Shown: one piece after another, positions 1-6,306 of the stretch
Position numbering within the stretch: the first letter of the stretch is position 1
How the letters are laid out: each line of letters starts with the position of its first letter
Assembly: GCA_029062865.1 (NCBI GenBank)
Contig: JAIDPG010000008.1
Location: 1 to 8,490 of the forward strand
Direction of reading: 5' to 3'
DNA from: Oscillospiraceae bacterium
GTDB lineage: Bacteria > Bacillota > Clostridia > Oscillospirales > Ruminococcaceae
Length of the DNA: 8,490 bases
Notes under the pieces: generated by a model
Database searches by the model: none
What the model was told of the DNA's origin: nothing
The model's input: only the letters and a program-made list of their open reading frames with translations
Made by a program: the position numbers and the translations under genes

Positions 1-1061
1 ACTGCAACTGCGCCAGCCGCGAGAACAACGGGAGCGATCGCGAGAGCGATACCGGTGTCGGGGTTGGTGGTAGTGCCGCCGTTAGAAGTAGTAGCAGAAG
101 TGTTGGAAGCAGCAGCGGAAGAAGTGGCGTTAACTGCATCGGGATCGCGATCTTCATCGGAAACGCCTACACCTGTCAACTTGTCACCCTTTACGAGAAT
201 GAACGGGCTGAACTTAGTGGTGGTGAAAGTAGTCTCATAACCGCCAGCGGTAAGCTTCTCAGACTTAGCGCCCTTGATGATTTCTACTTCGTTGCCAACT
301 ACGTGGTAAACATAGTCGGGCTCAAAGCTGGTCGTGATCTTGATGGTTACCTTACCGGGAGCCTCGCTCTTTACAACCTTTCCACTCGAGAGCTGAATGT
401 TATAAGTAGCAACGTTCTCAGCCTTGAACTCCTCAAACTGGTCTTTCAGCTCGTCCTTGAGACCCTTGATCTCGTCAGACTTGTCAACGTCTACGTAATC
501 GCCGGAGCTCGCAACGTCCAACTCTGTAGCCGAAATGCTGTAATCCTTGAAAATCTTCGCAACGTTCTTCTTGTCTACGGAAGCCGTTACGCCAGCGCCG
601 AGATGCAGAGTATCGCCGCCGGACTCCTGAAGGCTTACTACATCGCCCGCGGTGTAATTGATGTCGTAAGACTTGCTTGCAGACCCGGTGAACTTGGTAT
701 CCGCAGCAGCCTTCTTATAGTCCACGGTAACGGTTACCTTACCGCTTGTATTGCTAACGGTGATGTTGTACGCCTTCGAATCAGCCTCGCCTGCAGTCGT
801 GCCGTCCAGCTCAACCGTTGCGTCATCCGCGCCGGACTTGCTCGCTGTAGCGGTTATCTTGACAATGCTCTTAAGAGAGTCCCAATCCAGCGTGTCATCC
901 GTAATGTCGCTTGCACCCTTGCTGGTCTGGAAAGCAAAGGTCACGCCCGAAAAGTGCGTTGCGTCATCTTCACCAGCATCTGCTGCAGAAGCAACAACTG
1001 CTACAGAACCGAAAGCGAGCAGCGCAGCGGTAGAAGCTGCCAAAATTTTTCTTGTTTTCAT
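1..1061 (-). CDS. Secreted surface protein with PxTG-type sorting signal, paralog of the next gene (3' end outside window)
   Basis: I translated this by hand from the ATG at 1061; 353 residues are visible and the C-terminus lies beyond the left edge. AGGAGG (1070-1075) sits 8 nt before the ATG. The protein has an MKTRK n-region, a hydrophobic h-region and an ASA cleavage site at about residue 26, so it is exported. Residues 35-150 form a Thr/Ser/Asp-rich, probably beta-rich module absent from the neighbour. Residues 151-290 match the neighbour's ectodomain, including YHV near 252-254, LTAGGYETTF at 270-279 and a KFSPFIL motif. A Ser/Thr/Asn linker (310-332) leads to NPDTG (333-337) and a hydrophobic stretch. 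By analogy with LPXTG proteins a sortase would anchor it to the wall; no sortase is in the window. The lysine-rich tail is expected just past the edge. Its ligand or function is not recognisable. Confidence 0.9.
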   Translation of the reverse strand, partial: MKTRKILAASTAALLAFGSVAVVASAADAGEDDATHFSGVTFAFQTSKGASDITDDTLDWDSLKSIVKITATASKSGADDATVELDGTTAGEADSKAYNITVSNTSGKVTVTVDYKKAAADTKFTGSASKSYDINYTAGDVVSLQESGGDTLHLGAGVTASVDKKNVAKIFKDYSISATELDVASSGDYVDVDKSDEIKGLKDELKDQFEEFKAENVATYNIQLSSGKVVKSEAPGKVTIKITTSFEPDYVYHVVGNEVEIIKGAKSEKLTAGGYETTFTTTKFSPFILVKGDKLTGVGVSDEDRDPDAVNATSSAAASNTSATTSNGGTTTNPDTGIALAIAPVVLAAGAVA

Positions 1062-1097
1062 AACATTTTCCTCCTATGTCATACTTTTTTCTTTTTT

Positions 1098-1130
1098 GTA
1101 AACTCCGCGCGGTATTGCGCTTCCGTTTAC
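1098..1130 (-). promoter_or_regulatory. 5' leader hairpin at the predicted transcription start
   Basis: GTAAAC and GTTTAC arms (6 bp) enclose a 3x4 internal loop, then GCGC/GCGC (4 bp) and a 6-nt loop. The -10 box lies at 1138-1143, so transcription should start at about 1131 and the mRNA would begin almost exactly with this hairpin. Between it and the ribosome binding site lies an A-rich, probably unstructured stretch. A 5'-terminal stem can protect an mRNA from decay; that role is inferred here. A similar structure stands in the leader of the paralog. Confidence 0.55.
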
Positions 1131-1137
1131 AGTTTTT

Positions 1138-1166
1138 ATTATAGCGGTTTCAAGCCCCATTGTCAA
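1138..1166 (-). promoter_or_regulatory. Consensus sigma-A promoter for the partial surface-protein gene
   Basis: On the minus strand TTGACA (1166-1161), a 17-nt spacer and TATAAT (1143-1138) match both hexamers fully. The predicted start near 1131 gives a leader of about 70 nt. With the terminator at 1261-1287 upstream, this gene is its own transcription unit and probably highly expressed. Confidence 0.88.
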
Positions 1167-1260
1167 TAAGATTTAGGCGATTTTGGTAATGTTTTCGCGA
1201 ATTACATCAGATGTCGTGTAGCCACTTGTCTAAAGGTTACAAAAAGATTACAAAATTAAA

Positions 1261-1287
1261 AATTCTCCCCGCGGAACGGGGAGAATT
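1261..1287 (-). terminator. Rho-independent terminator after the 250-aa surface protein
   Basis: An 11-bp perfect stem (AATTCTCCCCG / CGGGGAGAATT) with a 5-nt loop starts 19 nt after the stop codon at 1307-1309. On the minus strand it is followed by TTTAATTTTG. It separates the two paralogous genes. Confidence 0.85.
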
Positions 1288-1306
1288 CTTTATCATCATC
1301 AATTTA

Positions 1307-2059
1307 TCAGTCGTGCTTTTTCTTCAAAGCAACAACGGAAACCGCGGTCGCCGCGAGGAGAACCGGCGCTATCGCCAGAGCGATACCGGTGTTGGGAGCC
1401 GCGGGTGTCTGCGTGCCGGAAGTGCCGGAAGAGGTCGTCGAAGATGTGGTAGCACTTGCCGCGCTTGCGTTTTCAAGCTTCGCGGTCGTGAAAATAAACG
1501 CGCTGAACGACTTGCTTGTAAAGGTTACCTCATAGCCACCCGACGTAAGCTTCTGGGAGCTGGATTTCAAAAGCTCGACCTTGTCGCCGCTTACGTGATA
1601 AACCTTCGCATCAAACGGGATCTCTACTTTAAGGGTAATAGCCTCGGGGGCTTTTTCCTCCAGATAAATGCCCTTGGAAAGCGTGATGTTGTATATCTTG
1701 ACGTCGCTTGCCTTGATCTCGGCGAACTCGTCCTTAAGATCGTCGTTAAGGTCCTTGATGACGTTGCAGTTTTCAACATCGACAACAGCGTCAGCATCGG
1801 AATCCTCGGCGGTAACGTCGTCCTCGGAAGCCTCGAGCTTGTAGTTCTTGAACGCCTTGTTCGAGCTTGTGCCATCGATAAACGCCTTCACGCCGTCGCC
1901 GATCGAGATGCCGTTCTTGTCATACTTTATCTCCGCTGCGCCTGCAACCTCGCCGCTCTCTTCCTCTTCTTCGGGAGTTTCGGCAAAAGCGACAACTCCG
2001 ACGGAAGCCGCCGCGAGCAGCGCGGCAGTGGAAGCCGCTAAAAGTTTTCTTGTTTTCAT
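1307..2059 (-). CDS. Secreted surface protein with PNTG sorting signal (250 aa)
   Basis: AGGAGG (2068-2073) sits 8 nt before the ATG, the same spacing as in the paralog. Residues 1-26 are a signal peptide (MKTRK, alanine-rich core, AFA cleavage site). A glutamate-rich mature N-terminus (27-36) precedes the ectodomain (about 50-190). That domain has an acidic, probably helical segment near 100-117, YHVSGDKVELL (154-164) and LTSGGYEVTF (171-180), ending in FSAFIF. This pattern recurs at the C-terminal end of clostridial surface-protein ectodomains. A Ser/Thr/Ala linker (196-220) leads to APNTG (221-225), a hydrophobic span to about 244 and the tail LKKKHD. That is a cell-wall sorting signal with P-x-T-G in place of LPXTG, so sortase anchoring is inferred. 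It is shorter than its downstream paralog because it lacks that protein's residues 35-150. No enzymatic motif is visible; an adhesive, structural or ligand-binding role is possible but unproven. Confidence 0.92.
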   Translation of the reverse strand: MKTRKLLAASTAALLAAASVGVVAFAETPEEEEESGEVAGAAEIKYDKNGISIGDGVKAFIDGTSSNKAFKNYKLEASEDDVTAEDSDADAVVDVENCNVIKDLNDDLKDEFAEIKASDVKIYNITLSKGIYLEEKAPEAITLKVEIPFDAKVYHVSGDKVELLKSSSQKLTSGGYEVTFTSKSFSAFIFTTAKLENASAASATTSSTTSSGTSGTQTPAAPNTGIALAIAPVLLAATAVSVVALKKKHD

Positions 2060-2097
2060 AATTGTTTCCTCCTAGTTCATACTTATTATAGTCGCCA

Positions 2098-2113
2098 AAC
2101 GCGGAATTGCGTT
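2098..2113 (-). promoter_or_regulatory. 5' leader hairpin of the 250-aa surface protein
   Basis: AACGC / GCGTT arms (5 bp) enclose a 6-nt loop GGAATT (plus-strand reading). The partial paralog has an equivalent hairpin with loop GGTATT at the same place between -10 box and ribosome binding site. The shared loop pattern suggests the leader was duplicated with the gene and the fold kept. Confidence 0.45.
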
Positions 2114-2127
2114 CGGTTTTCATTTGT

Positions 2128-2156
2128 ATTATTTCCGCAAAAATCGACGTTATTAA
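2128..2156 (-). promoter_or_regulatory. Candidate promoter of the 250-aa surface protein
   Basis: On the minus strand TTAATA (2156-2151), 17 nt, then AATAAT (2133-2128). This is weaker than consensus, but it aligns with the perfect promoter of the paralog and an AT-rich A/T-tract lies just upstream. A TATAAT also occurs at 2090-2085, but it has no usable -35 box and is only about 25 nt from the start codon. Confidence 0.5.
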
Positions 2157-2170
2157 AATTTTTTGAGAAT

Positions 2171-2352
2171 TCGGGGAGTTTTTGGGTTGGTAATTTTTAC
2201 GAATAAAAACCCCGCCGAAGCGGGGCTTTTTCACTAATATTTTTCGAGGATTTCGGCGTGTCAGTTTTTCGGAGAGCTTGGGGTTTGTAAATTGTATACA
2301 AATTCAAGCGCATGTTTTTTCGGGGAGATTTGGGTTTGTTGATTATTAACAA
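2171..2352. repeat. Three degenerate copies of a TCGGGGAG-type unit
   Basis: Units begin at 2171, 2270 and 2320, so spacings are 99 and 50 nt. Each starts TCGG(G/A)GAG, continues with a T/G-rich GGGTT core and ends in an AT-rich stretch. The second and third units match at 25 of 33 positions, and both carry a TTGT...ACAA dyad (TTGTATACAA in the second). TCGGGGAG also forms part of the terminator stem at 2437-2444, so the units may be remnants of duplicated terminator halves. Confidence 0.45.
2205..2231. terminator. Bidirectional terminator with UUCG-type loop
   Basis: A CCCCGC / GCGGGG stem (6 bp) has loop CGAA on the plus strand, which reads TTCG closed by C-G on the minus strand. It is flanked by AAAAA on the left and TTTTT on the right, so it gives a U-tract in both directions. 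It backs up the terminator at 2418-2444 and insulates the surface-protein promoter from ECF readthrough. Confidence 0.8.
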
Positions 2353-2417
2353 CAAGCAATCCCCCGAGAGTGCTTTCCGAACGTTCTCGATTGTGCGGAA
2401 CGCACAAAAATCCACGC
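2232..2417. other. Gene-free stretch between two terminators
   Basis: I see no supported gene. Minus-strand reading frames here cross the terminator hairpins and lack a ribosome binding site. The stretch holds two of the degenerate repeat units, the palindrome TTGTATACAA, the palindrome GAACGTTC, and a perfect 7-bp inverted repeat TTGTGCG-GAA-CGCACAA at 2391-2407. The latter has no following T-run on the minus strand. A small RNA is conceivable, but no promoter stands out. Confidence 0.5.
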
Positions 2418-2444
2418 AAAAAAATCTCCCCGCTAGTCGGGGAG
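2418..2444 (-). terminator. Rho-independent terminator after the ECF A-A'-S gene
   Basis: A 7-bp stem CTCCCCG / CGGGGAG with a 5-nt loop starts 4 nt past the stop codon. On the minus strand it is followed by A and then seven T residues (plus-strand A-run 2418-2424). It ends the ECF transporter unit. Confidence 0.88.
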
Positions 2445-2448
2445 TTTT

Positions 2449-5202
2449 TTAATCGCGCTCTGCCGCTTGTGTTCGGGAAATCGCGCCGAGAATGGGTTCG
2501 GATAAAACCAACAAAAACGCCGCCGTCCCGAACGCGTGCGCCGCGTCGAACGGAAGTCCCGTGAGCCAGTATGTCGCGACGATGTTGAGCGAGAGCGCCT
2601 CGCGAGCCCAGATAAACGCCGCGGAGGGATTGACGATACCGCCGTAAACGATAATTGCCGCCGCCGCGCCGAACGCCGCGAGAGCCGCGCGTTTTTGTGC
2701 AAATCGACGGTGGAAGAACAGCCCGCCGAGCAAGCCGCACGTTCCCGCAGCGAACATCTGCCACGGCGTCCACATCCCTTGCCCGAACATAATGTTGGAA
2801 ACGAGCATTGTCACCGCCCCGACCGTGAAGCCGGCTTCTCCGCCAAGCCCCGCGCCCGCAAGGATCGCGATCGCGAGCACGGGCTTCACCTGCGGCAGCC
2901 AGAAAAAGGCAGCGCGCCCGGCAACTCCCAAAGCGCAAAGCGCCGCGATCACCGCAAGCCGCCGCGCGGAGCTATGGCGCTCCTCCGCGACGAAAAACGC
3001 CGCGAGGCATTCTATTATAATAGCCGTCGCCGTGAGGTAATATGACGGGAAAACCGTCACGCCGAGCCAAACCGTCACCGCCGCCGCGGCAATCAGCACA
3101 AAAGCGACAAGCGCCGATTTCAGCGCGTCCTTTCGGGGGCGCGGGTTTTTGTGCGTTTTGCCCGTTTTGCCGAGCGGCTTTCCCCCGCGCACAAGAAGCG
3201 CCGCTCCGACCAGCGCGAGAATTCCCGTCCCGAACGCCGCGAACACACGCCAACCCGCGGAGGTAACGCCTCCCGCGCCAAGCAGCCCGTTGAAGTCGAG
3301 CTTGCGTCCCCAGATCCACCAAGCCGCGGCGCAAAGGCAAACAAGCGCCAACGAGCAAATTTTCCGCCACATCGGGGTTTTTCTATTATAATAGGTATCG
3401 GGTTCGGTTTCGGCGCGTTCGCTCGGTGTTTTCTGCGAAGCCGAGGGAGGCGGCAGGGTTTCCCCGCCGTAATTCCCGGCGATTTCCCCGCCCGCTCCTT
3501 TTGGAAACGCCTCGCAGAGCGCGGGATTTGCGGGGCGGGTGCTCCCCGAATTCCCCGAAGAAGCACCGAACGGTGCGCTCACCGGGCTCCCCAAAATCCC
3601 CTCAACAACGTCCTCCACGGTGACGGCGTTGTCGACAAAGCCGCGGGAGAGTCGGTGCGCTGCGGTCGTGTAGAAGGCGTTCCCCGAGAAGAGCTCGCGC
3701 GGCGTGCCCTCGGAGGCTATCGCGCCGTCGAAAAACAGCGCCGCGCGGGTGCTGACCCCGGCGCAGAACTCGATGTCGTGACTGACGATAACAACGCAAG
3801 CGCCGCTGTCCGCAAGCCCGCGGAGCAGCTCCGCGATGGCGCTTTTCGCCTCCGCGTCAAGCCCGCTCGTTGGCTCGTCCAAAAGCAGTATCTCCGGCTC
3901 GGAAATAAGCAGCTTCGCGAGCGCGGCGCGAGCCGTTTCGCCGCCCGAGAGGTCGTACGGGTGGCGGTCAAGGAGCTCGAAAATGCCGCATTGTTTTGCG
4001 ATTTTCTCCGCGTTTTCCGACAACAATTCCTCCGCGAGCGTCTTCTTCGAGAACAGCAAACGCGGCTCCTGCGGGAGCAGGCACACTCTGCCGTTACGCT
4101 TGCCATTTCTTTTGATAGTGCCGCGCTGCGGCTTTTTTGCGCCCGCGAGAATCCGCAGCAGCGTGGATTTCCCCGCGCCGTTCCCGCCGACCACGCAGAC
4201 TATCTCCCCGAACCGCGCCCGAAAATCGCACCCGCGCAGCACGTCCTCCGCGCCGCGCTCATAGCAAAACCACGCGCCGCGAAGCTCGATCGCGACAGCG
4301 CCGGGCTCGCCGCGGTCTTCGCTCAAATCACCTATCGCCCCGCAGGTTTCACCGCTTTCGGCTCCCCCGCGCTCATCCAAATAATCCCGCAAAAAAACGC
4401 GCCCCTCATTGACGGAAACGGGGCACTCCCCCGCAGCCCCGAGCTCGCCCCAAACGCGCGTCGCGGCGGGCATCGCCTGAAACAATCCGCTGCCGCTCGC
4501 CTGCAAATGCCGCGCGACATCGGCAGCCGCGCCCTCGCAAGCAACCGCGCCGCGCTCCATTACAACTACACGCGAGGCAAGCGGCAACGCCTCTTCAAGG
4601 CGGTGCTCGGTAAGGATTACCGTCGTGCCGAGCTCGGCGTTGATTTTCCCCAGCATCGCGAGGAATTCCGCAGCGGCAATAGGGTCGAGGCGGCTTGTGG
4701 GCTCGTCGAGAAGCAACAGCTCGGGCTGCGTTACCATTACCGCGGCGAGGTTCAGCAGCTGCTTCTGCCCGCCCGAAAGCGAGGCTGTGTCCTCACGGAA
4801 CAGCTTGTGAAGCCCGAAAAACGAAGCCGTCTCCGCGACGCGGCGGCGGATCTCGTTGGTCGGCACGCCGAGGCTCTCCAAGCCGAACGCGAGCTCGTGC
4901 CAGACCCTGTCGGTTACGAGCTGCCCCTCCGGATACTGCGCCACAAATCCGATTTTCGCGGCGGCTGAGCGTTCGTCAAGCGAACTTAGCGGCTCGCCGT
5001 TGAAAAGAATCTCGCCGTGCCGTTCTCCGCGCGGCGCGAGCTGCGGCTTGAGATGCCGCAGGAGCGTGGTTTTGCCGCTCCCGGAGCGCCCGCAGACAAC
5101 GACAAACTCACCCGCCGCGACGCGCAGCGAAACGCCGCGCAAAGCCGGTTCCGCGCCGTTTGCGTATTGAAAATCGAGCCCGTTTATCTTGACGATTTCC
5201 AT
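2449..5202 (-). CDS. ECF transporter fusion: two ATPase domains plus membrane S component (917 aa)
   Basis: Energy-coupling-factor importers normally use separate A, A', T and S proteins; here A, A' and S are one polypeptide. The first ABC domain (about 1-240) has GRSGSGKT (38-45), Q89, LSGGQ (142-146), LLLLDEP (162-168) and H200. The second (about 303-525) has GGNGAGKS (339-346), Q378, LSGGE (418-422), ILLLDEPTSGLD (438-449) and H475. Both look catalytically complete. A Pro/Ser/Gly linker (about 535-610) leads to the membrane part (611-917). That part has two extra helices (615-631, 651-671), a basic loop, then the S-type core from about 693. The core shows AxxxA (693-697) of the kind that contacts EcfT, and the block FGQGMWTPWQM (806-816). 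The substrate is unknown; a vitamin such as cobalamin is a guess from resemblance. The start at 5202 is chosen because GGAGG stands 6 nt before it; an in-frame extension to 5298 has no such site. ATP hydrolysis would drive uptake with EcfT, encoded just upstream. Confidence 0.93.
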   Translation of the reverse strand: MEIVKINGLDFQYANGAEPALRGVSLRVAAGEFVVVCGRSGSGKTTLLRHLKPQLAPRGERHGEILFNGEPLSSLDERSAAAKIGFVAQYPEGQLVTDRVWHELAFGLESLGVPTNEIRRRVAETASFFGLHKLFREDTASLSGGQKQLLNLAAVMVTQPELLLLDEPTSRLDPIAAAEFLAMLGKINAELGTTVILTEHRLEEALPLASRVVVMERGAVACEGAAADVARHLQASGSGLFQAMPAATRVWGELGAAGECPVSVNEGRVFLRDYLDERGGAESGETCGAIGDLSEDRGEPGAVAIELRGAWFCYERGAEDVLRGCDFRARFGEIVCVVGGNGAGKSTLLRILAGAKKPQRGTIKRNGKRNGRVCLLPQEPRLLFSKKTLAEELLSENAEKIAKQCGIFELLDRHPYDLSGGETARAALAKLLISEPEILLLDEPTSGLDAEAKSAIAELLRGLADSGACVVIVSHDIEFCAGVSTRAALFFDGAIASEGTPRELFSGNAFYTTAAHRLSRGFVDNAVTVEDVVEGILGSPVSAPFGASSGNSGSTRPANPALCEAFPKGAGGEIAGNYGGETLPPPSASQKTPSERAETEPDTYYNRKTPMWRKICSLALVCLCAAAWWIWGRKLDFNGLLGAGGVTSAGWRVFAAFGTGILALVGAALLVRGGKPLGKTGKTHKNPRPRKDALKSALVAFVLIAAAAVTVWLGVTVFPSYYLTATAIIIECLAAFFVAEERHSSARRLAVIAALCALGVAGRAAFFWLPQVKPVLAIAILAGAGLGGEAGFTVGAVTMLVSNIMFGQGMWTPWQMFAAGTCGLLGGLFFHRRFAQKRAALAAFGAAAAIIVYGGIVNPSAAFIWAREALSLNIVATYWLTGLPFDAAHAFGTAAFLLVLSEPILGAISRTQAAERD

Positions 5203-5208
5203 CGGTTT

Positions 5209-5213
5209 CCTCC
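5209..5213 (-). promoter_or_regulatory. Ribosome binding site that fixes the fusion gene's start
   Basis: GGAGG on the minus strand lies 6 nt from the ATG at 5202. The longer in-frame start at 5298 would put this site inside coding sequence and adds 32 residues (MKPSVNTIVK...) that precede the normal ABC N-terminus MEIVKINGLDF. Confidence 0.8.
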
Positions 5214-5257
5214 AAGTTGCCATTTTGCCGTTCACGCCACACTTTCGCGACAAAAAC

Positions 5258-5305
5258 CAAGCCGCTTTTTTGACGATCGTATTAACACTCGGCTTCAAAA
5301 AGCCG
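5258..5305. other. Hairpin and repeated AAGCCGCT-T(n) motif in the ecfT-fusion gap
   Basis: The 141-bp gap between ecfT and the fusion gene holds the inverted repeat CGGCTT-CAAA-AAGCCG (5290-5305). It also holds two copies of AAGCCGCT followed by a T-rich run on the plus strand (near 5259 and 5300). The T-runs sit on the wrong side to terminate minus-strand transcription, so I treat it as structure of unknown role. No riboswitch was recognised. Confidence 0.4.
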
Positions 5306-5343
5306 CTATTTTTATGTTAATTGAACGCGGTTCGAGCGCTTCG

Positions 5344-6228
5344 TCACCTCGCCGCTCCCCGCCGAATTCCCTCCACAATATCAACCCAAATCGGCGTGAG
5401 GACCGCGGCGAGATACGCCGCGAAAACCGCGCAAGAGAGCGGATTTTCAGGGAGCTTGCTGACGCTCGGGAAAAAATCCCAATTAAAGCAGCCGAGCGCC
5501 GCCGCGGTTATCACAAGCGCCGCGCACGCGGCGAGCCAGATCAGCGCGCAGACATCGCGCGGCGTGAAGCGATACACCGCAAACGCCGTCCTCCCGCGAA
5601 GCCCAAAGCCGCGCGCCTTCATGCTGTCCGCGGTTTCCGCCGAGCCTTCGAGCGACCACAGCGTCATCGCCGAAAAGCACTCGAACGCTTCCTTGAACTT
5701 GCCCTTCGGAGAGCTCGCCGCGGGATTTCCCGCGCAAAGCCGCGCCTCGCGTACGCGCTCGAATTGCTCAATAAAACGCGGCACGAACCTCAGCGTCATG
5801 CAAAGCGTCAGCGAAAGCGACGGAACGAGCCGCCCGAACAGATACGTCAGCTTGTCCGAGGTCATCACGACCGAAAAGCTCGCGAACCAAATCAAAACCG
5901 CCGCCATCATCACCGCCGCCGAGAGCCCGTACAAAAGGCTTTCGAGAGTTATCGGAGAGCCGTTCGGGAGCTTTTCGAGCACCGTTTCTCCGCGGTGATT
6001 GAACAGCGCGTTGATCAATGCCGTAACAAGCGCCACGGGTAGCGCGAGTTTCACAAGAAGCCTAACCCCACGCCGTCCGCGCAGACGAATATAAAAGCAC
6101 ACCGCCCCGACCAGCGAAACGCCAAGCGCCAAGGGGTGCATAAAAATCATCGAAAAGCCGATAACCATCGCGAAAAACGCGAGGTTTACGATCGGGTGGA
6201 GATCGCAAAATTCCGTATTCTTCATCAT
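5344..6228 (-). CDS. ecfT: ECF transporter transmembrane coupling protein EcfT (294 aa)
   Basis: EcfT (CbiQ family) is the membrane scaffold that links the two ATPases to the substrate-binding S component. The 294 residues contain hydrophobic spans near 13-50, 57-73, 93-120, 132-150, 222-245 and 262-283. The coupling region between them has FERVREARLCAG (156-167) and then ETADSMKARGFG (198-209), which holds the Ala-Arg-Gly signature at 205-207. The first coupling motif reads A-R-L instead of A-R-G. The start is the first of two adjacent ATGs (6228), with AGGG 5 nt upstream; a GTG at 6240 would overlap that site and the second ATG at 6225 is equally possible. It lies upstream of the A-A'-S fusion on the same strand, 141 nt away, so the two genes supply all four ECF parts. 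A consensus promoter stands about 50 nt upstream. Confidence 0.93.
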   Translation of the reverse strand: MMKNTEFCDLHPIVNLAFFAMVIGFSMIFMHPLALGVSLVGAVCFYIRLRGRRGVRLLVKLALPVALVTALINALFNHRGETVLEKLPNGSPITLESLLYGLSAAVMMAAVLIWFASFSVVMTSDKLTYLFGRLVPSLSLTLCMTLRFVPRFIEQFERVREARLCAGNPAASSPKGKFKEAFECFSAMTLWSLEGSAETADSMKARGFGLRGRTAFAVYRFTPRDVCALIWLAACAALVITAAALGCFNWDFFPSVSKLPENPLSCAVFAAYLAAVLTPIWVDIVEGIRRGAAR

Positions 6229-6277
6229 CGCTTCCCTCACAAAAGCACGCCAACCGCGCGCCCCTTTTTATACAACT

Positions 6278-6306
6278 ATTATACAACAATTCGGGGATTT
6301 TGTCAA
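6278..6306 (-). promoter_or_regulatory. ecfT: Consensus sigma-A promoter for ecfT
   Basis: On the minus strand TTGACA (6306-6301), a 17-nt spacer and TATAAT (6283-6278) match both hexamers exactly. The predicted start near 6271 gives a leader of only about 42 nt, too short for a known vitamin riboswitch. GTTGTATAA is repeated across the -10 region (GTTGTATAATAGTTGTATAA). Its -35 box abuts the first 42-bp tandem unit. Confidence 0.88.

Noticed and set aside
303..1169. 288-codon plus-strand frame
   Set aside because: Antisense to the surface-protein gene, runs through its promoter and leader, and has no ribosome binding site.
2197..2415. 72-codon minus-strand frame after the ECF terminator
   Set aside because: It overlaps the bidirectional terminator, has no ribosome binding site and no recognisable composition.
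3151..4968. 605-codon open frame on the plus strand
   Set aside because: It lies wholly antisense to the ECF fusion gene, whose motifs are complete. Low-complexity Arg/Ala/Pro composition and lack of a ribosome binding site mark it as a shadow of GC-rich codon use.
5203..5298. N-terminal extension of the ECF fusion protein from an ATG at 5298
   Set aside because: The added 32 residues precede the normal ABC N-terminus and would bury the GGAGG site that is correctly spaced for the ATG at 5202.
5017..6042. 341-codon plus-strand frame and the overlapping frame at 5321-5998
   Set aside because: Antisense to ecfT and the gap; Arg-rich, no recognisable domain, no ribosome binding site.
6229..6277. 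Vitamin riboswitch in the ecfT leader
   Set aside because: The predicted leader is about 42 nt, too short for the known cobalamin, thiamine or riboflavin riboswitches.
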